Shown: piece by piece, positions 34,581-43,721 of the stretch
Layout: every line of letters starts with the position of its first letter
Numbering within the stretch: position 1 is the first letter of the stretch
Source: Bacillota bacterium
Lineage (GTDB): Bacteria > Bacillota > Clostridia > Oscillospirales > Acutalibacteraceae
Reading direction: 5' to 3'
Assembly: GCA_023390175.1 (NCBI GenBank)
Contig: JAEWDK010000020.1
Span: 372,001-436,000, forward strand
DNA length: 64,000 nucleotides
Notes under the pieces: model-generated
Seen by the model: only the letters and a program-made list of their open reading frames with translations
What the model was told of the DNA's origin: nothing
Databases searched by the model: none
Position numbers and translations under genes: made by a program

Positions 34581-35843
34581 TTATTCCGCGTCAGCCTTTA
34601 TCACCGCATTCAGCAGCACGGTTGCCCCCGCTGTGCAATCCTCGGGTGAAGAATATTCCAGCTCGCAGTGGGAATGGCCATCCTTTGACACGACAAAGAT
34701 CATTGTTGTAGGGAGCATGTAGCTTGCAAACTGTGCATCATGCCCGGCTCCGCTTGCAATAAACTGATTTTTGATTCCGGCTTCATCCGCCGCAGCCTTT
34801 ACAAAGCCAACCAGTTTTTTGTCAAAATATACTGTATCCCTCTGCCATGCCAGTTCAACTTCACATCTGCATCCTGCCCATTCCTTTGTTTCAAGAGCCT
34901 TAATAATCGCAAGAACCTGCTCCAGAACCTTTGGATCTTCATGCCTTACATCAATGGAGAAATCAACCATGTCGGGGATTACCGTATGTACACACGGATG
35001 GCACACAATTTCACCGGTTGTATAAACCAGTTCCGGTCTGCCCAGCTTATCGATTTCAGCATGGAGGAAAACAAGCGCCTGTGCAGCTGCAAACAACGCG
35101 TCATGCCTCTTGTGCATTGGCGTTGTTCCGGCGTGATCGGCCTGCCCGAAAAATCTTATTCTGTAATTAAACATACCGAGTACGCAGGTCACAGCGCCTA
35201 CAACATTGCCGGCATCTTCAAGGATGGGCCCCTGCTCAATATGCATTTCAAACATGGCTTTATACTGATCCGCATTCAATCTGTTTTTCCTGTCGCCTTG
35301 AAAGCCTGACGCCTCCAGCGCCTGCCCAAAAGTCGCGGTTCTGTCTAAAATACTTTTTGACGCAAGCATATCTTCCAGTTTAAATTTTTTCCCTATCGCA
35401 GCCGGCAGAACGTCATTGCATACCACCCCTGAACACATCATGGCAGGCGGATAAAGCGAACCTTCTTCATTCGTCCAGATCATTGCCGTTATGGGATGTT
35501 TATGCGGGATACCTTCCGCAATGATTGTTTCCAGCACTTCCATGCCGCCCATAACCCCTAAAATACCGTCATAATTTCCGCCGTTCTTTACGGAGTCAAC
35601 ATGGGAAGCCATAACGATTCTCTTTGCCTTTGGGTCCGACCCGGCAACAGTCGCGTAAACATTGGCTAAATCGTCCGTTTCAATTGCTGCGCCAATCGCT
35701 TTCATTCTGTTCACAAATTCGTTCCTTGCCTGAATTGCCGCCGGAGAAAGGGAGTATCTGGTGATTCCGCCATGCCCGGCATCGCCACATTTGCTGAAGG
35801 TTTTAATTTTGTCTTCCATCCTCTTTAAATCACAAGAATACAT
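34581..35843 (-). CDS. M20-family N-carbamoyl-beta-amino acid amidohydrolase (beta-ureidopropionase type)
   Basis: A 420-residue binuclear metallo-amidohydrolase of the AmaB/HyuC/allantoate amidohydrolase group. Metal ligands: His81 in MASHVDSV, Asp92 in GGNYDGILG, Glu126/127 in WTNEEGS, His in MFEMHIEQGPILE, and the late His in GHSHCELEYS. The dimerisation-domain segment FFGQADHAGTTPMHKRHDAL is typical. The group cleaves N-carbamoyl amino acids or ureido acids to amine, CO2 and ammonia. Encoded downstream of a dihydropyrimidinase, dihydropyrimidine dehydrogenase and transporter, the best fit is hydrolysis of N-carbamoyl-beta-alanine to beta-alanine. Allantoate or N-carbamoyl-L-amino acids are alternatives. 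It is the last gene of the leftward series. Confidence 0.88.
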   Translation of the reverse strand: MYSCDLKRMEDKIKTFSKCGDAGHGGITRYSLSPAAIQARNEFVNRMKAIGAAIETDDLANVYATVAGSDPKAKRIVMASHVDSVKNGGNYDGILGVMGGMEVLETIIAEGIPHKHPITAMIWTNEEGSLYPPAMMCSGVVCNDVLPAAIGKKFKLEDMLASKSILDRTATFGQALEASGFQGDRKNRLNADQYKAMFEMHIEQGPILEDAGNVVGAVTCVLGMFNYRIRFFGQADHAGTTPMHKRHDALFAAAQALVFLHAEIDKLGRPELVYTTGEIVCHPCVHTVIPDMVDFSIDVRHEDPKVLEQVLAIIKALETKEWAGCRCEVELAWQRDTVYFDKKLVGFVKAAADEAGIKNQFIASGAGHDAQFASYMLPTTMIFVVSKDGHSHCELEYSSPEDCTAGATVLLNAVIKADAE

Positions 35844-35990
35844 AAAAATTCTCCTCCTAAACCAAATTTAGACCATGATTACAGATGCCTGAAATTTTTA
35901 TTTGTTTGAATTAATAAATCCTATGGAAAATACGGTATGTGAGGGTTCCTTTTTGCGCACCGTCAGCCGGAACCGATGAATGAATTTAAG

Positions 35991-36025
35991 GGTGCGGAAA
36001 CAAAGATTCTACTCGTTCCCGCACC
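35991..36025 (-). terminator. Possible weak terminator after the binding-protein gene
   Basis: GGTGCGG pairs with CCGCACC and the helix continues with AAC/GTT past one mismatch, 29 bases after the binding-protein stop codon. The T-run on the minus strand is poor, so readthrough into the hydrolase gene is plausible. Confidence 0.45.
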
Positions 36026-36053
36026 GCTTAACTCAAGCATTATTTACTGTTTC

Positions 36054-37139
36054 TCACTTTGCGACCGCCTGATCCCAATATTTTGTGTTAACGCTTTTTG
36101 AAAGATCCGCAGCCTGGGTCAGCAAGCCGTATTTGAGTGCGTAATCGGCTGTCTGTTTGAGGGCCGCCGTATCCATATAACCGATTTTCGCTTTGTCAAA
36201 CCCTTCGGGAACGACCAGCTTCGCGACTTCTTTCGCCATGTAAACCTGATGCTCCAGGGAAACGCTCTTGTTTTCGTTGTAAACAATTTTTCCGGCCGCT
36301 TCCGGGTCCGCACAGGCGTCGGCCCAGCCTTTGATGGAGGCTTTCAGGAAACGAACCAAAACATCTTCGTTTTTAGCGAGCCAATCTGTGTTGACAAACA
36401 GGCAATCCTCCAGCATGGCGACGCCCTGTTCGTTCATGTCGATTTTGTTCAGCGTTTTGTCCGTGTAGCCGGATTCGAGCAAAAGTCCATATTCGTTATA
36501 CGTCATTGCCTGAGCAACATCGATTTTACCGTCTTTCAGCTGATCCATCGTAAAGTCCTGCTGTACAAGCTGAACATCCTTGTCTTTGTCAAGGCCGAGT
36601 TTCCCCAGCAGAGCATAAAGTTCATATTCGTTTCCGCCGAACCAGGAACCGATTTTTTTGCCCTTCAAGTCTTCCGGTTTGGAAATATTGCTTCCTTTTT
36701 TGGAAACAAGCAGCATGGCGCTCTTTTGGAAGACCTGTGCTACTTCCTGAAGATTCCAGCCCTGACCCTGATATTTCATTAGGCTTGAAGTCCAGGTTAC
36801 GCCGATGTTTGCAACACCGTTGCTGACCTGCTGTTCCGGAATGATGTCGCTTCCGCCCGGAAGAATGTCAACATCAAGATTTTCCGCCGCGTAATATCCT
36901 TTTGACTTGGCAAGGTAATACCCCATGAACTGCGACTGGGGAAGCCATTTCAGCTGAAGGGTGATTTTAGTGGGCGCTCCGCCCGCGGAAGAAGCCGGAG
37001 CTGCCTGGGAGGCCGAGTCAGCGAAAGGGGCGGCGCTGCTTCCCGCGGTTGTTCCTGAGGAGCACCCGGAAAAGACACCCAAAACGATTGCAAGGAGCAG
37101 AACAACGGACATTACACCTAGATTTTTTCTCTTTTTCAT
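36054..37139 (-). CDS. NMT1/SsuA-type ABC transporter substrate-binding lipoprotein
   Basis: A 361-residue lipoprotein starting at MKKRKNLGVMSVV (AGGAGTG six bases upstream) with lipobox VFSGC and a Ser/Ala-rich linker. The mature domain begins KITLQLKWLPQSQFMGYYLAKSKGYYAAENLDVDIL, typical of the NMT1/THI5-like fold that includes the HMP-binding ThiY, riboflavin-binding RibY and sulfonate-binding SsuA proteins. Pyrimidine-like rings are common ligands in this family, which fits uptake of uracil, thymine, dihydropyrimidine or hydantoin for the adjacent enzymes. Sulfonates remain possible. It is the last gene of the four-gene transporter set. Confidence 0.88.
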   Translation of the reverse strand: MKKRKNLGVMSVVLLLAIVLGVFSGCSSGTTAGSSAAPFADSASQAAPASSAGGAPTKITLQLKWLPQSQFMGYYLAKSKGYYAAENLDVDILPGGSDIIPEQQVSNGVANIGVTWTSSLMKYQGQGWNLQEVAQVFQKSAMLLVSKKGSNISKPEDLKGKKIGSWFGGNEYELYALLGKLGLDKDKDVQLVQQDFTMDQLKDGKIDVAQAMTYNEYGLLLESGYTDKTLNKIDMNEQGVAMLEDCLFVNTDWLAKNEDVLVRFLKASIKGWADACADPEAAGKIVYNENKSVSLEHQVYMAKEVAKLVVPEGFDKAKIGYMDTAALKQTADYALKYGLLTQAADLSKSVNTKYWDQAVAK

Positions 37140-37159
37140 GAAAATCACTCCTAAAATAT

Positions 37160-37936
37160 TTATCTTTGTGAATCATGCCATTTGATGGCATTGCGCTCTA
37201 CTATAACAATAATGCTGTAAAGAAGAACCCCGGCCAGGGAGGCAACCACAATATAGGACCAGCCCATGGACATCTCCGCTTTCCGCAGATTGTCTTTGAT
37301 TCCGAAGCCAAGGCCCGAGGTTGAAGCGGCGAAATATTCACTGATGATGGATGCGATAATGGACGCCGCTATGTTAATCTTGCAGGCGGTAAACACATAA
37401 GGAAGGCAGTTCGGCAGCCGCAGCTTGCGAAAAATCGTCCATTTGTCCGCCGCCGCCATGTACATTAAGTCAATGGAAAACGGCTTCAGGGTATTCAGGC
37501 CGTTGTAAGCATTGAGCGCCATCGCCGCCATGCACACGATTGTAACCGCACCGATTTTCTGCGCCATGCCGGTGGTGAACCAACGGTTCATAATCACAGA
37601 AAGTGCAACCAGCGGAATCGCGTTCAGCGCCGAAACCACGGTCATGCCGCCGTACCCCCACTTGGGAAAAAAGGTTGCAACTACCGCCACCCCAAACCCA
37701 ATCAATGACCCCAATGTTAACCCGATCAGCGCGCCGGAAATGGTGATGCCGCAGTCCTTCATTGCCTTTCCGAAGTCCTTATAAAGCGTAACGGCAATGT
37801 CGGACGGGAGCGGAAGCTGATAGATTTTCAGTCTGAACAGCGCATGGAAGGCGCCGAATTGCCATAAAAGCAGCAGCAGTACGCCGAATGCGACGGGGAG
37901 TGCAAACCGTTGAATTTTTTCCGCATTGCTTTTCAT
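37160..37936 (-). CDS. ABC transporter permease, SsuC/ThiX type (second copy)
   Basis: A 258-residue permease with six membrane segments and the family motifs GALIGLTLGSLIGFGVAV, VSALNAIPLVAL and KLRLPNCLPYVFTACKINIAASIIASIISEYF. It overlaps the other permease gene by four bases (stop-start coupling), and the two likely form a heterodimeric channel. Both lie between the ATPase and binding-protein genes in one transcript. Confidence 0.9.
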   Translation of the reverse strand: MKSNAEKIQRFALPVAFGVLLLLLWQFGAFHALFRLKIYQLPLPSDIAVTLYKDFGKAMKDCGITISGALIGLTLGSLIGFGVAVVATFFPKWGYGGMTVVSALNAIPLVALSVIMNRWFTTGMAQKIGAVTIVCMAAMALNAYNGLNTLKPFSIDLMYMAAADKWTIFRKLRLPNCLPYVFTACKINIAASIIASIISEYFAASTSGLGFGIKDNLRKAEMSMGWSYIVVASLAGVLLYSIIVIVERNAIKWHDSQR

Positions 37937-38736
37937 GCAGCACCACCCTCCTTACTTACTGCAGTCGTTTTTTTCCACGGCAGCAAAAGATTTTCGGCAA
38001 GGATAACAGCATAGTAGCTCAGGATTCCCATGATTGCGCTTGTTGTTACCGCCGCCCAAAAGACGTTGGTGTTGCTCGAATACAGGGAATAGAGTATTTT
38101 TACCCCTATGCCGCTGCTTGACCCCAGCATATCCACAAGGATGGACGCCGTTACCGCCATGGGTGCGGTGATTTTCAGTCCCGTGAATAAATAAGACAGG
38201 GAGGCCGGAATCATCAGTTTATAGTACACATTGAATTTATTTGCAGCAATAGAGTAAAGCAATTCTTTTTTCCCCTGCTCCACACTTTTCAGCCCGCTCA
38301 GCATATTGACGGCAACAGGAAAAAATGTGATGTATGCCGCTATGATAATCCGGGAAGCGTTCATGTCACGTACAATGTTGAAAATAATCGGCGCAAGCCC
38401 CAGCACGGGAATCATCTGTGAAATAATCAGGTAGGGAAATGCGACCTTCTCAACGATTTTCGACAGGCTCATCAGCAGCGCCAAAACAATTCCGACAAGG
38501 GAGCCAATCAGGAACCCGGCTGCGGCACGCGACAGCGTAATCAAACCGTCTGTCAGCAGACTTTGCCAGTTTTGCACGATGGTAATCAGTACGACATGCA
38601 AATAGGGAAGCTTTGTTCCGGCTGACGGAAGCTGGAAAATATTCTGCAGAGCGAACGCCAAGACCTCCCAAACAACAAGGATACCCGCAGTCCAAACAAT
38701 CGCCACAGTCCGTTTGTTCTTTTTGCTTATCTCCAA
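37933..38736 (-). CDS. ABC transporter permease, SsuC/ThiX type (first copy)
   Basis: A 267-residue permease of the same family as its downstream neighbour: GFLIGSLVGIVLALLMSLS, SQMIPVLGLAPIIF, and YYKLMIPASLSYLFTGLKITAPMAVTASILVDML. Most NMT1/SsuABC systems have a single permease gene, so the presence of two diverged ones here indicates a heterodimer, as in RibXY- or HMP-type and some hydantoin/pyrimidine transporters. The gene begins two bases after the ATPase stop codon. Confidence 0.9.
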   Translation of the reverse strand: MEISKKNKRTVAIVWTAGILVVWEVLAFALQNIFQLPSAGTKLPYLHVVLITIVQNWQSLLTDGLITLSRAAAGFLIGSLVGIVLALLMSLSKIVEKVAFPYLIISQMIPVLGLAPIIFNIVRDMNASRIIIAAYITFFPVAVNMLSGLKSVEQGKKELLYSIAANKFNVYYKLMIPASLSYLFTGLKITAPMAVTASILVDMLGSSSGIGVKILYSLYSSNTNVFWAAVTTSAIMGILSYYAVILAENLLLPWKKTTAVSKEGGAA

Positions 38737-38738
38737 AG

Positions 38739-39509
38739 CTACACCCCCTCAAAGCTCTTCCTGATTTTTGCAATATATTCATAAAATTCCGGCTCTTCAC
38801 GAAGGCGGCTTTCACGCGGACGGGGCAAGTCAACGGTAACAACAGCGGAAAGCCGGCCCGGGTGCGGTGAAAGCACGACGACACGGTCGGAAAGGAAAAC
38901 CGCCTCCGGAATGTTGTGCGTGACAAAAATAACGGTTTTGTTGGTCTTGCTCCAAATACGGAGCAAATCCTCGTTGAGCTTTTCACGCGTGAATTCATCC
39001 AGCGCCGAAAACGGCTCATCCATCAGCAGAAAATCCGGGTCCAGGGCCAGTGCCCGTGCAATGCCGACCCGCTGCTGCATTCCGCCGCTCAGTTCAAACG
39101 GATATTTATACCCGAAGTCCTGCAGGCCCACCAAATCAAGTACCCGGTCGATGCGCGCCGTGCGCTCCTTTTTCGGGATTCCCATAATTTCCATCGGCAG
39201 ACAGATGTTCCTGCGCACCGTCCTCCAGTCATAAAGAACCGGACTTTGAAACACGATGCCGTACCGCTGCTGAAGCCTTGTTTCGCGTGGGGTCTGGCCC
39301 ATGATGGAAACGCTGCCCGACGTGGGCTGGAGCAAATCCGCAATAATCCGCAGCAGCGTAGTTTTGCCGCAGCCGGACGGGCCAAGCAGGGAAATAAACT
39401 CCCCTTCGTGAATGTCTAAATTAATACTTTGCAAAGCATCGATTGCTTCTCCGTTCTGACCGGTATAGGTCATGCTTAAATCCCGGATTTGAATGTCGGA
39501 CGTACTCAT
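38739..39509 (-). CDS. ABC transporter ATP-binding protein, SsuB/TauB type
   Basis: A 256-residue ATPase starting at the ATG 39507-39509 (MSTSDIQIRDLSMTY) with AGGAGG six bases ahead; the frame is open 80 codons further up but that overlaps a terminator hairpin and the preA end. Walker A is GPSGCGKTTLL, the signature LSGGMQQRVGIARAL, Walker B LLMDEPFSALD and the H-loop THNIPEAVFLSD. It powers the adjacent permease pair. It follows the preA gene, from which it is separated by a hairpin. Confidence 0.93.
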   Translation of the reverse strand: MSTSDIQIRDLSMTYTGQNGEAIDALQSINLDIHEGEFISLLGPSGCGKTTLLRIIADLLQPTSGSVSIMGQTPRETRLQQRYGIVFQSPVLYDWRTVRRNICLPMEIMGIPKKERTARIDRVLDLVGLQDFGYKYPFELSGGMQQRVGIARALALDPDFLLMDEPFSALDEFTREKLNEDLLRIWSKTNKTVIFVTHNIPEAVFLSDRVVVLSPHPGRLSAVVTVDLPRPRESRLREEPEFYEYIAKIRKSFEGV

Positions 39510-39531
39510 AAACAACCTCCTAAAAATACGA

Positions 39532-39563
39532 AAAGGCGCTGAGGTGAACCCTTCAGCGCCTTT
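39532..39563 (-). terminator. Hairpin between enzyme and transporter genes
   Basis: AAAGGCGCTGA pairs perfectly with TCAGCGCCTTT around a ten-base loop. It follows the preA stop by 21 bases and precedes the transporter ATPase start by 23 bases. On the minus strand it is followed by TCGTATTTTT, an imperfect T-tract, so it may partly terminate transcription and lower transporter expression relative to enzymes. Confidence 0.7.
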
Positions 39564-39583
39564 GCAGTCGTGGTGATAACAGA

Positions 39584-41089
39584 TTATTCTTTTTTCAGCG
39601 GCACCCGCTTGCCGGGGGAAATTGCGCCCACGGGGCAAACCATAAGACAGAGGTGACAGCCGACACATTGTTTCGGTATTAAAACCGGTTTGCCGTCTTC
39701 CGTTCGCTTTAGCGCATCGTGCCCGCCGTCGCGGCAGGATATGTAGCATCGCCCGCAGCCAATGCAGCTGCCTTTGTCAATTTTAGGGTAAGAAACGGAG
39801 CTGCGGTCCAGTTCTTCCGCCGGCACCAGCTGCGGCAGCGCTTTCCCCACCAGTTCTTCCACCGACCCGAATCCCTTTTCCGCCAAATAATTGGCGAGCC
39901 CGTCGATCAGGTCGTCTATAATCCGGTAGCCGTACTGCATGACGGCGGTCGTTACCTGAAGATTGGCGCACCCCATGCTGATAAACTCGGCGGCGTCGCG
40001 CCACGTTTCAATTCCGCCCATGCCGCTGACGGGCGTTTCCTGTAAGCCGCTGTGCTTTTTAATATCGTGAATAAACCGGAGCGCAATGGGTTTAACCGAT
40101 TTGCCCGAGTACCCGCCGACACACGATTTCCCTTTGACCTGCGGTTCCGAACCGAAGCCGCCGTCAAGATCGACATTTAAAATACTTTTAATGGTGTTGA
40201 TGGCGGCGATTCCCGCGGCCCCCGCACCCATGGCGGCTTTTGCCGCAATTTCCATGTTCCCCGTGTTGGGCGTCATTTTGGCGAGAATGGGAAGGGAGCT
40301 GCCCCTGACTGCCGCCGCCGTATAGCGCGACACCAATTCCGGGTCCTGCCCAACGTCGGAGCCAAGCCCCGCCCCGCTCATGTGCGGGCACGAAAAATTA
40401 CATTCAATAATGTCGGCCCCGGCCTGTTCGGCACGGTGCGCAAGCTGAGTCCATTCATCCTCGTTACGGCCCATAATGGAAGCGATAATCACTTTCTGCG
40501 GATAATCGCGCTTTAGCCTGCTGAGAAAATCGAAATTTTCTTCCGGGGTGTGGTCGGAAATCTGCTCGATGTTTTTGAACCCGATAAAAGAATTTCCTTC
40601 CTTCGAAAGCGTTGTAAACCGGGGGGAAACCTCTTCCGGCACAAACGTGCCGATCGTCTTAAAGGCCGCTCCCGCCCAACCCATTTCAAATGCACGGGCA
40701 ACCATCTCGTAGTTGCTTGCAACCACGGAGGAAGACAGGAAAAACGGGTTTTCGCAGGGAACGCCGCAAAAGGTAATATTTAAATCCGGCTTGCCGTCCG
40801 CGCCGCTTTTCCTCAGTTTTCCTGCGTATTCCATCAGTTCCGGGATACGTACCGGCCGGTCAACCGCACCTTTTACACAGGCTGTGGAACAGCTGCGTTC
40901 CTTACACGCCGCACAGCTCCCGCCCGAAGCTGAGGCGGCACCGGAGAAATTTTCAAACCGGAGGGAACGGATTACTTTGGCGGGGTCCAGCCCATTGATA
41001 CAATTTTTCGTGCAGGGAGCGTCATAGCAAAGCAGACATCCGTCCCATTCATTTTTTGCCGCGAAATTGCTCAGATATTTTTCGTCCAA
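39584..41089 (-). CDS. preA: Dihydropyrimidine dehydrogenase, PreA-type, with extra N-terminal Fe-S domain
   Basis: A 501-residue protein. Residues about 100-420 are the FMN-binding dihydroorotate-dehydrogenase-like barrel, with catalytic Cys234 in ECNFSCPHMSG. The C-terminus has two 4Fe-4S motifs, CIGCGRCYISC and CVGCHLCLMVCP. Unlike the 411-residue E. coli PreA, an extra 90 or so N-terminal residues carry two identical motifs C-x2-C-x4-C-x3-C (C18, C21, C26, C30 and C59, C62, C67, C71). The first matches the spacing in the N-terminal Fe-S domain of mammalian DPD and of PreT/GltD. There is no PreT gene (FAD, NAD(P)H) nearby. It should reduce uracil or thymine to the dihydro form, or work in reverse, taking electrons from an unknown donor. 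Confidence 0.9.
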   Translation of the reverse strand: MDEKYLSNFAAKNEWDGCLLCYDAPCTKNCINGLDPAKVIRSLRFENFSGAASASGGSCAACKERSCSTACVKGAVDRPVRIPELMEYAGKLRKSGADGKPDLNITFCGVPCENPFFLSSSVVASNYEMVARAFEMGWAGAAFKTIGTFVPEEVSPRFTTLSKEGNSFIGFKNIEQISDHTPEENFDFLSRLKRDYPQKVIIASIMGRNEDEWTQLAHRAEQAGADIIECNFSCPHMSGAGLGSDVGQDPELVSRYTAAAVRGSSLPILAKMTPNTGNMEIAAKAAMGAGAAGIAAINTIKSILNVDLDGGFGSEPQVKGKSCVGGYSGKSVKPIALRFIHDIKKHSGLQETPVSGMGGIETWRDAAEFISMGCANLQVTTAVMQYGYRIIDDLIDGLANYLAEKGFGSVEELVGKALPQLVPAEELDRSSVSYPKIDKGSCIGCGRCYISCRDGGHDALKRTEDGKPVLIPKQCVGCHLCLMVCPVGAISPGKRVPLKKE

Positions 41090-41122
41090 ACTGCATTACC
41101 CCCTTTCTCCTGCTCTGCCCAT

Positions 41123-42496
41123 CTATTTATTTGCGCGGGGAATCCGCTTTACAAATTCCCCCCATCCCGCCTTGCCGACAAATTCGCCGTCGCGATAGAC
41201 AAGCCGGCCCCGGGAAAATGTCATTACAGGGTAGCCGTGCAGCTTTTTCCCTTCCCAAATGGTATGGTCGTAATCGGAATGCATGTTGGAAACGGAAACG
41301 GTAAACTCCTTGTTCGGGTCATAAACGACAATGTCCGCGTCCTTGCCCACAGCAAGCGAACCCTTCTGCGCGCAGCCAAAAATTTTGGCCGGATTGGCCG
41401 AGCACAGCTCTACTGCTTTGTTGAACGAAATTTTTCCTTCATTTGCAGCCGACAGCATGTAGGGATACAGATTCTCGACTCCTGCGCAGCCGTTGGGGAT
41501 TTTTGTAAAGTCATCCTTTCCCCAATCCTTTTCGTAGCTTTGGAACGGGCAGTGATCTGTTGCAACCGTATCGATACCACCCGTGCGAACGGCATTCCAT
41601 AACGCGTCGCGGCTTTCCGCACCCTTCATGGGCGGGGAGCAAACAAAATTCCTTCCGTCCTCCCGCTGATACACATCGCTTGTAAATTCCAAATACTGCG
41701 GACAGGTTTCAAGGTAAATGCTGTACCCCTGCGCCCGTGCCGCAATCGCGGCTTCCAGCCCTTCTTTATCCGCCATATGTACGATGTAGAGCGGCGCGTT
41801 GAAATTTTTCGCCCAATGGATGGCGCGTTTATCAGCTTCCGCCTCCACAAATTCGGGACGGCTCAGATAATGGTACCAGGCCGAGGTCTTTCCCTCTTTT
41901 TTAAACTGTTCCACATTCATATCGATGATATCCGGGTTTTCAGCGTGAACATTAATGACAGCACCGATTTCTTTGGCTTTCAGCAGCAGACGGACAAAAG
42001 TGCCGTCGTCCACCATCATATTTTCTTTTTTGTAAACCATAAAGCATTTGAAGCTTGTAATTCCTTCGGCGACCGCAGCCTGCATTTCATCTAGAATTTC
42101 GCCGCCATTTAACTCCGTAATACAGCAATGGAACGCATAATCCACACATGCTTCCTGCTCACAGACAGCCTGCTTTTCGTGGATCACGTTAAGGATGCTG
42201 TTCCCTTTGCGCTGCATCGGGTAATCAAAAACCGTAGTGACGCCGCCGCAGGCAGCTGCCCGTGTGCCGGAAAGGTATCCGTCGGCAGAAACGGTTCCGC
42301 CAAACGGCATGGCCAGGTGCGTGTGCGCGTCGATTGCGCCGGGCAGCACATATTTTCCGGCGGCGTCCACCACCTCGGCGCCATCCTCAGGCAATTTGGA
42401 ACCGATGGCAACAATTTTTCCGTCCGCCACCGCCAAATCCGCCCGGAAGGTTTCCGTCGGGGTTACAATTGTACCGTTCTTAATAATCAGATCCAT
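41123..42496 (-). CDS. hydA: Dihydropyrimidinase / D-hydantoinase
   Basis: A 457-residue cyclic amidohydrolase. The metal centre is intact: His58 and His60 (DAHTH), carboxylated Lys150 (SFKCFMVYK), His184 (NVHAEN), His240 (YIVHMAD), and Asp314 (VATDHCPF). The family opens the ring of dihydrouracil or dihydrothymine to N-carbamoyl-beta-amino acids and often accepts 5-substituted hydantoins. It lies 33 bases upstream of preA, so the two enzymes act in consecutive steps. Related phenylhydantoinases and allantoinases differ around the substrate loops, but the neighbours favour dihydropyrimidinase. Confidence 0.93.
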   Translation of the reverse strand: MDLIIKNGTIVTPTETFRADLAVADGKIVAIGSKLPEDGAEVVDAAGKYVLPGAIDAHTHLAMPFGGTVSADGYLSGTRAAACGGVTTVFDYPMQRKGNSILNVIHEKQAVCEQEACVDYAFHCCITELNGGEILDEMQAAVAEGITSFKCFMVYKKENMMVDDGTFVRLLLKAKEIGAVINVHAENPDIIDMNVEQFKKEGKTSAWYHYLSRPEFVEAEADKRAIHWAKNFNAPLYIVHMADKEGLEAAIAARAQGYSIYLETCPQYLEFTSDVYQREDGRNFVCSPPMKGAESRDALWNAVRTGGIDTVATDHCPFQSYEKDWGKDDFTKIPNGCAGVENLYPYMLSAANEGKISFNKAVELCSANPAKIFGCAQKGSLAVGKDADIVVYDPNKEFTVSVSNMHSDYDHTIWEGKKLHGYPVMTFSRGRLVYRDGEFVGKAGWGEFVKRIPRANK

Positions 42497-42586
42497 TTCG
42501 TTTCCTCCTTTTCAGTCAGACAGATCAGTTTTGTATATTGATTTATGAAAGTCAGCAGTAATTGAATTTCTGGTGTTCCGCTCCTC

Positions 42587-43708
42587 TTATAAAAACGATG
42601 ATTGGAACATCTTCAATACCTCTTCTTCGGAGGGCCGTACCGTACAGTTCCCCATATTTTTGGAAGCGACGGCCGCCTTGGCATACCGCCCGATTTCTTC
42701 GGCGGTTATTTGCTCTTTTTCGCCCATCAGCAGGGCAAGCATTTCGCAAAACGGCCGGCTTTCCGGGTAACCCGCAGCTTGCAACACTTTTTGTGCAAGC
42801 TCCGGCTTGCGTTCTTCCACAAGGCCAAGATAAGCACCCAAAAGCAACCCGTTTGCTCTGCCGTGGTCAATGTTGCGGAAATAGGTAAGCGAATAACCCA
42901 TGGCATGAACAACCGTGGTTCCTGTCTGAGCGATCACCATACCGCCCAGCAGGGACGATTGCAGAAGGCGCTCCCGTGCCGCCGGCGACAGGGCAGGAGC
43001 GGAACCGGTTTGAAGCGCGTGGAGCAGTTCGGGCAGGCAGGCCATAAAAAGTCCGATTCCCTGTGCGGCCAGCGTGTCCGAAAGCAGTGACGCGCGAACG
43101 GAAAGCATTCCCTCCGTCAGGTGGGAAAACGCGTCCACCGCGGTGTTGACGGTGGTGCGCACGGACAGATGTTCCATATATTTTGCATCCATAAACGCGA
43201 CCGACGGAAACAGGAGCGGTGACGCAATGCTGGTTTTGCTCTGCACGCTGTCGTTTGTCAGAATAGAATACTGCGTTACCTCCGACCCCGTGCCCGCTGT
43301 TGTGGGAACAAAAACCATTGGCAGGATTTTATTTTGGTACTTGCCGGAAAAAAGGTCTTCCGGTGCAATATCCTGAGCGGCGAGCAGGGCGATTGCCTTG
43401 CCGGCGTCCATTGGGGAGCCCCCGCCGATCGCAATTACAAAATCCGCACCGTTTTCCCTTGCCGCGGCGGCACCTTCATAAACACATGGAATGGTCGGAT
43501 TGCTCATCACCTTGTCGAACACAAGCCAGTCAATGCCGACGGAGTCCAGCGCGGCGGTCACATCTTTTTCCGACCCGTTTTCCTTTGCCGAACGGGCGCC
43601 GGTTACGATCAGCGCTTTTTTGCCGAAGGTTTTAAAAATTGCGCTATTCTTTGCAATGCAGTCCCTGCCGAAAATCACCTTTGTCGGCATACAGTATTCA
43701 TAATTCAT
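42587..43708 (-). CDS. Iron-containing alcohol dehydrogenase (probable malonate-semialdehyde reductase)
   Basis: A 373-residue group III alcohol dehydrogenase. The N-terminal nucleotide domain has IAIGGGSPMDAGKAIAL and FVPTTAGTGSEVTQYSI. Iron ligands fall in VDAFSHLTEG and VVHAMGYSLTYFRNIDHGRANGLLL. Encoded 13 bases after an aminotransferase and before dihydropyrimidinase, it most likely reduces the semialdehyde made from beta-alanine to 3-hydroxypropionate, a fermentative electron sink. A close alternative is a sulfoacetaldehyde reductase making isethionate from taurine, since such reductases are in the same family. No signal peptide. Confidence 0.88.
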   Translation of the reverse strand: MNYEYCMPTKVIFGRDCIAKNSAIFKTFGKKALIVTGARSAKENGSEKDVTAALDSVGIDWLVFDKVMSNPTIPCVYEGAAAARENGADFVIAIGGGSPMDAGKAIALLAAQDIAPEDLFSGKYQNKILPMVFVPTTAGTGSEVTQYSILTNDSVQSKTSIASPLLFPSVAFMDAKYMEHLSVRTTVNTAVDAFSHLTEGMLSVRASLLSDTLAAQGIGLFMACLPELLHALQTGSAPALSPAARERLLQSSLLGGMVIAQTGTTVVHAMGYSLTYFRNIDHGRANGLLLGAYLGLVEERKPELAQKVLQAAGYPESRPFCEMLALLMGEKEQITAEEIGRYAKAAVASKNMGNCTVRPSEEEVLKMFQSSFL

Positions 43709-43721
43709 AAGTTCCTCCCGG

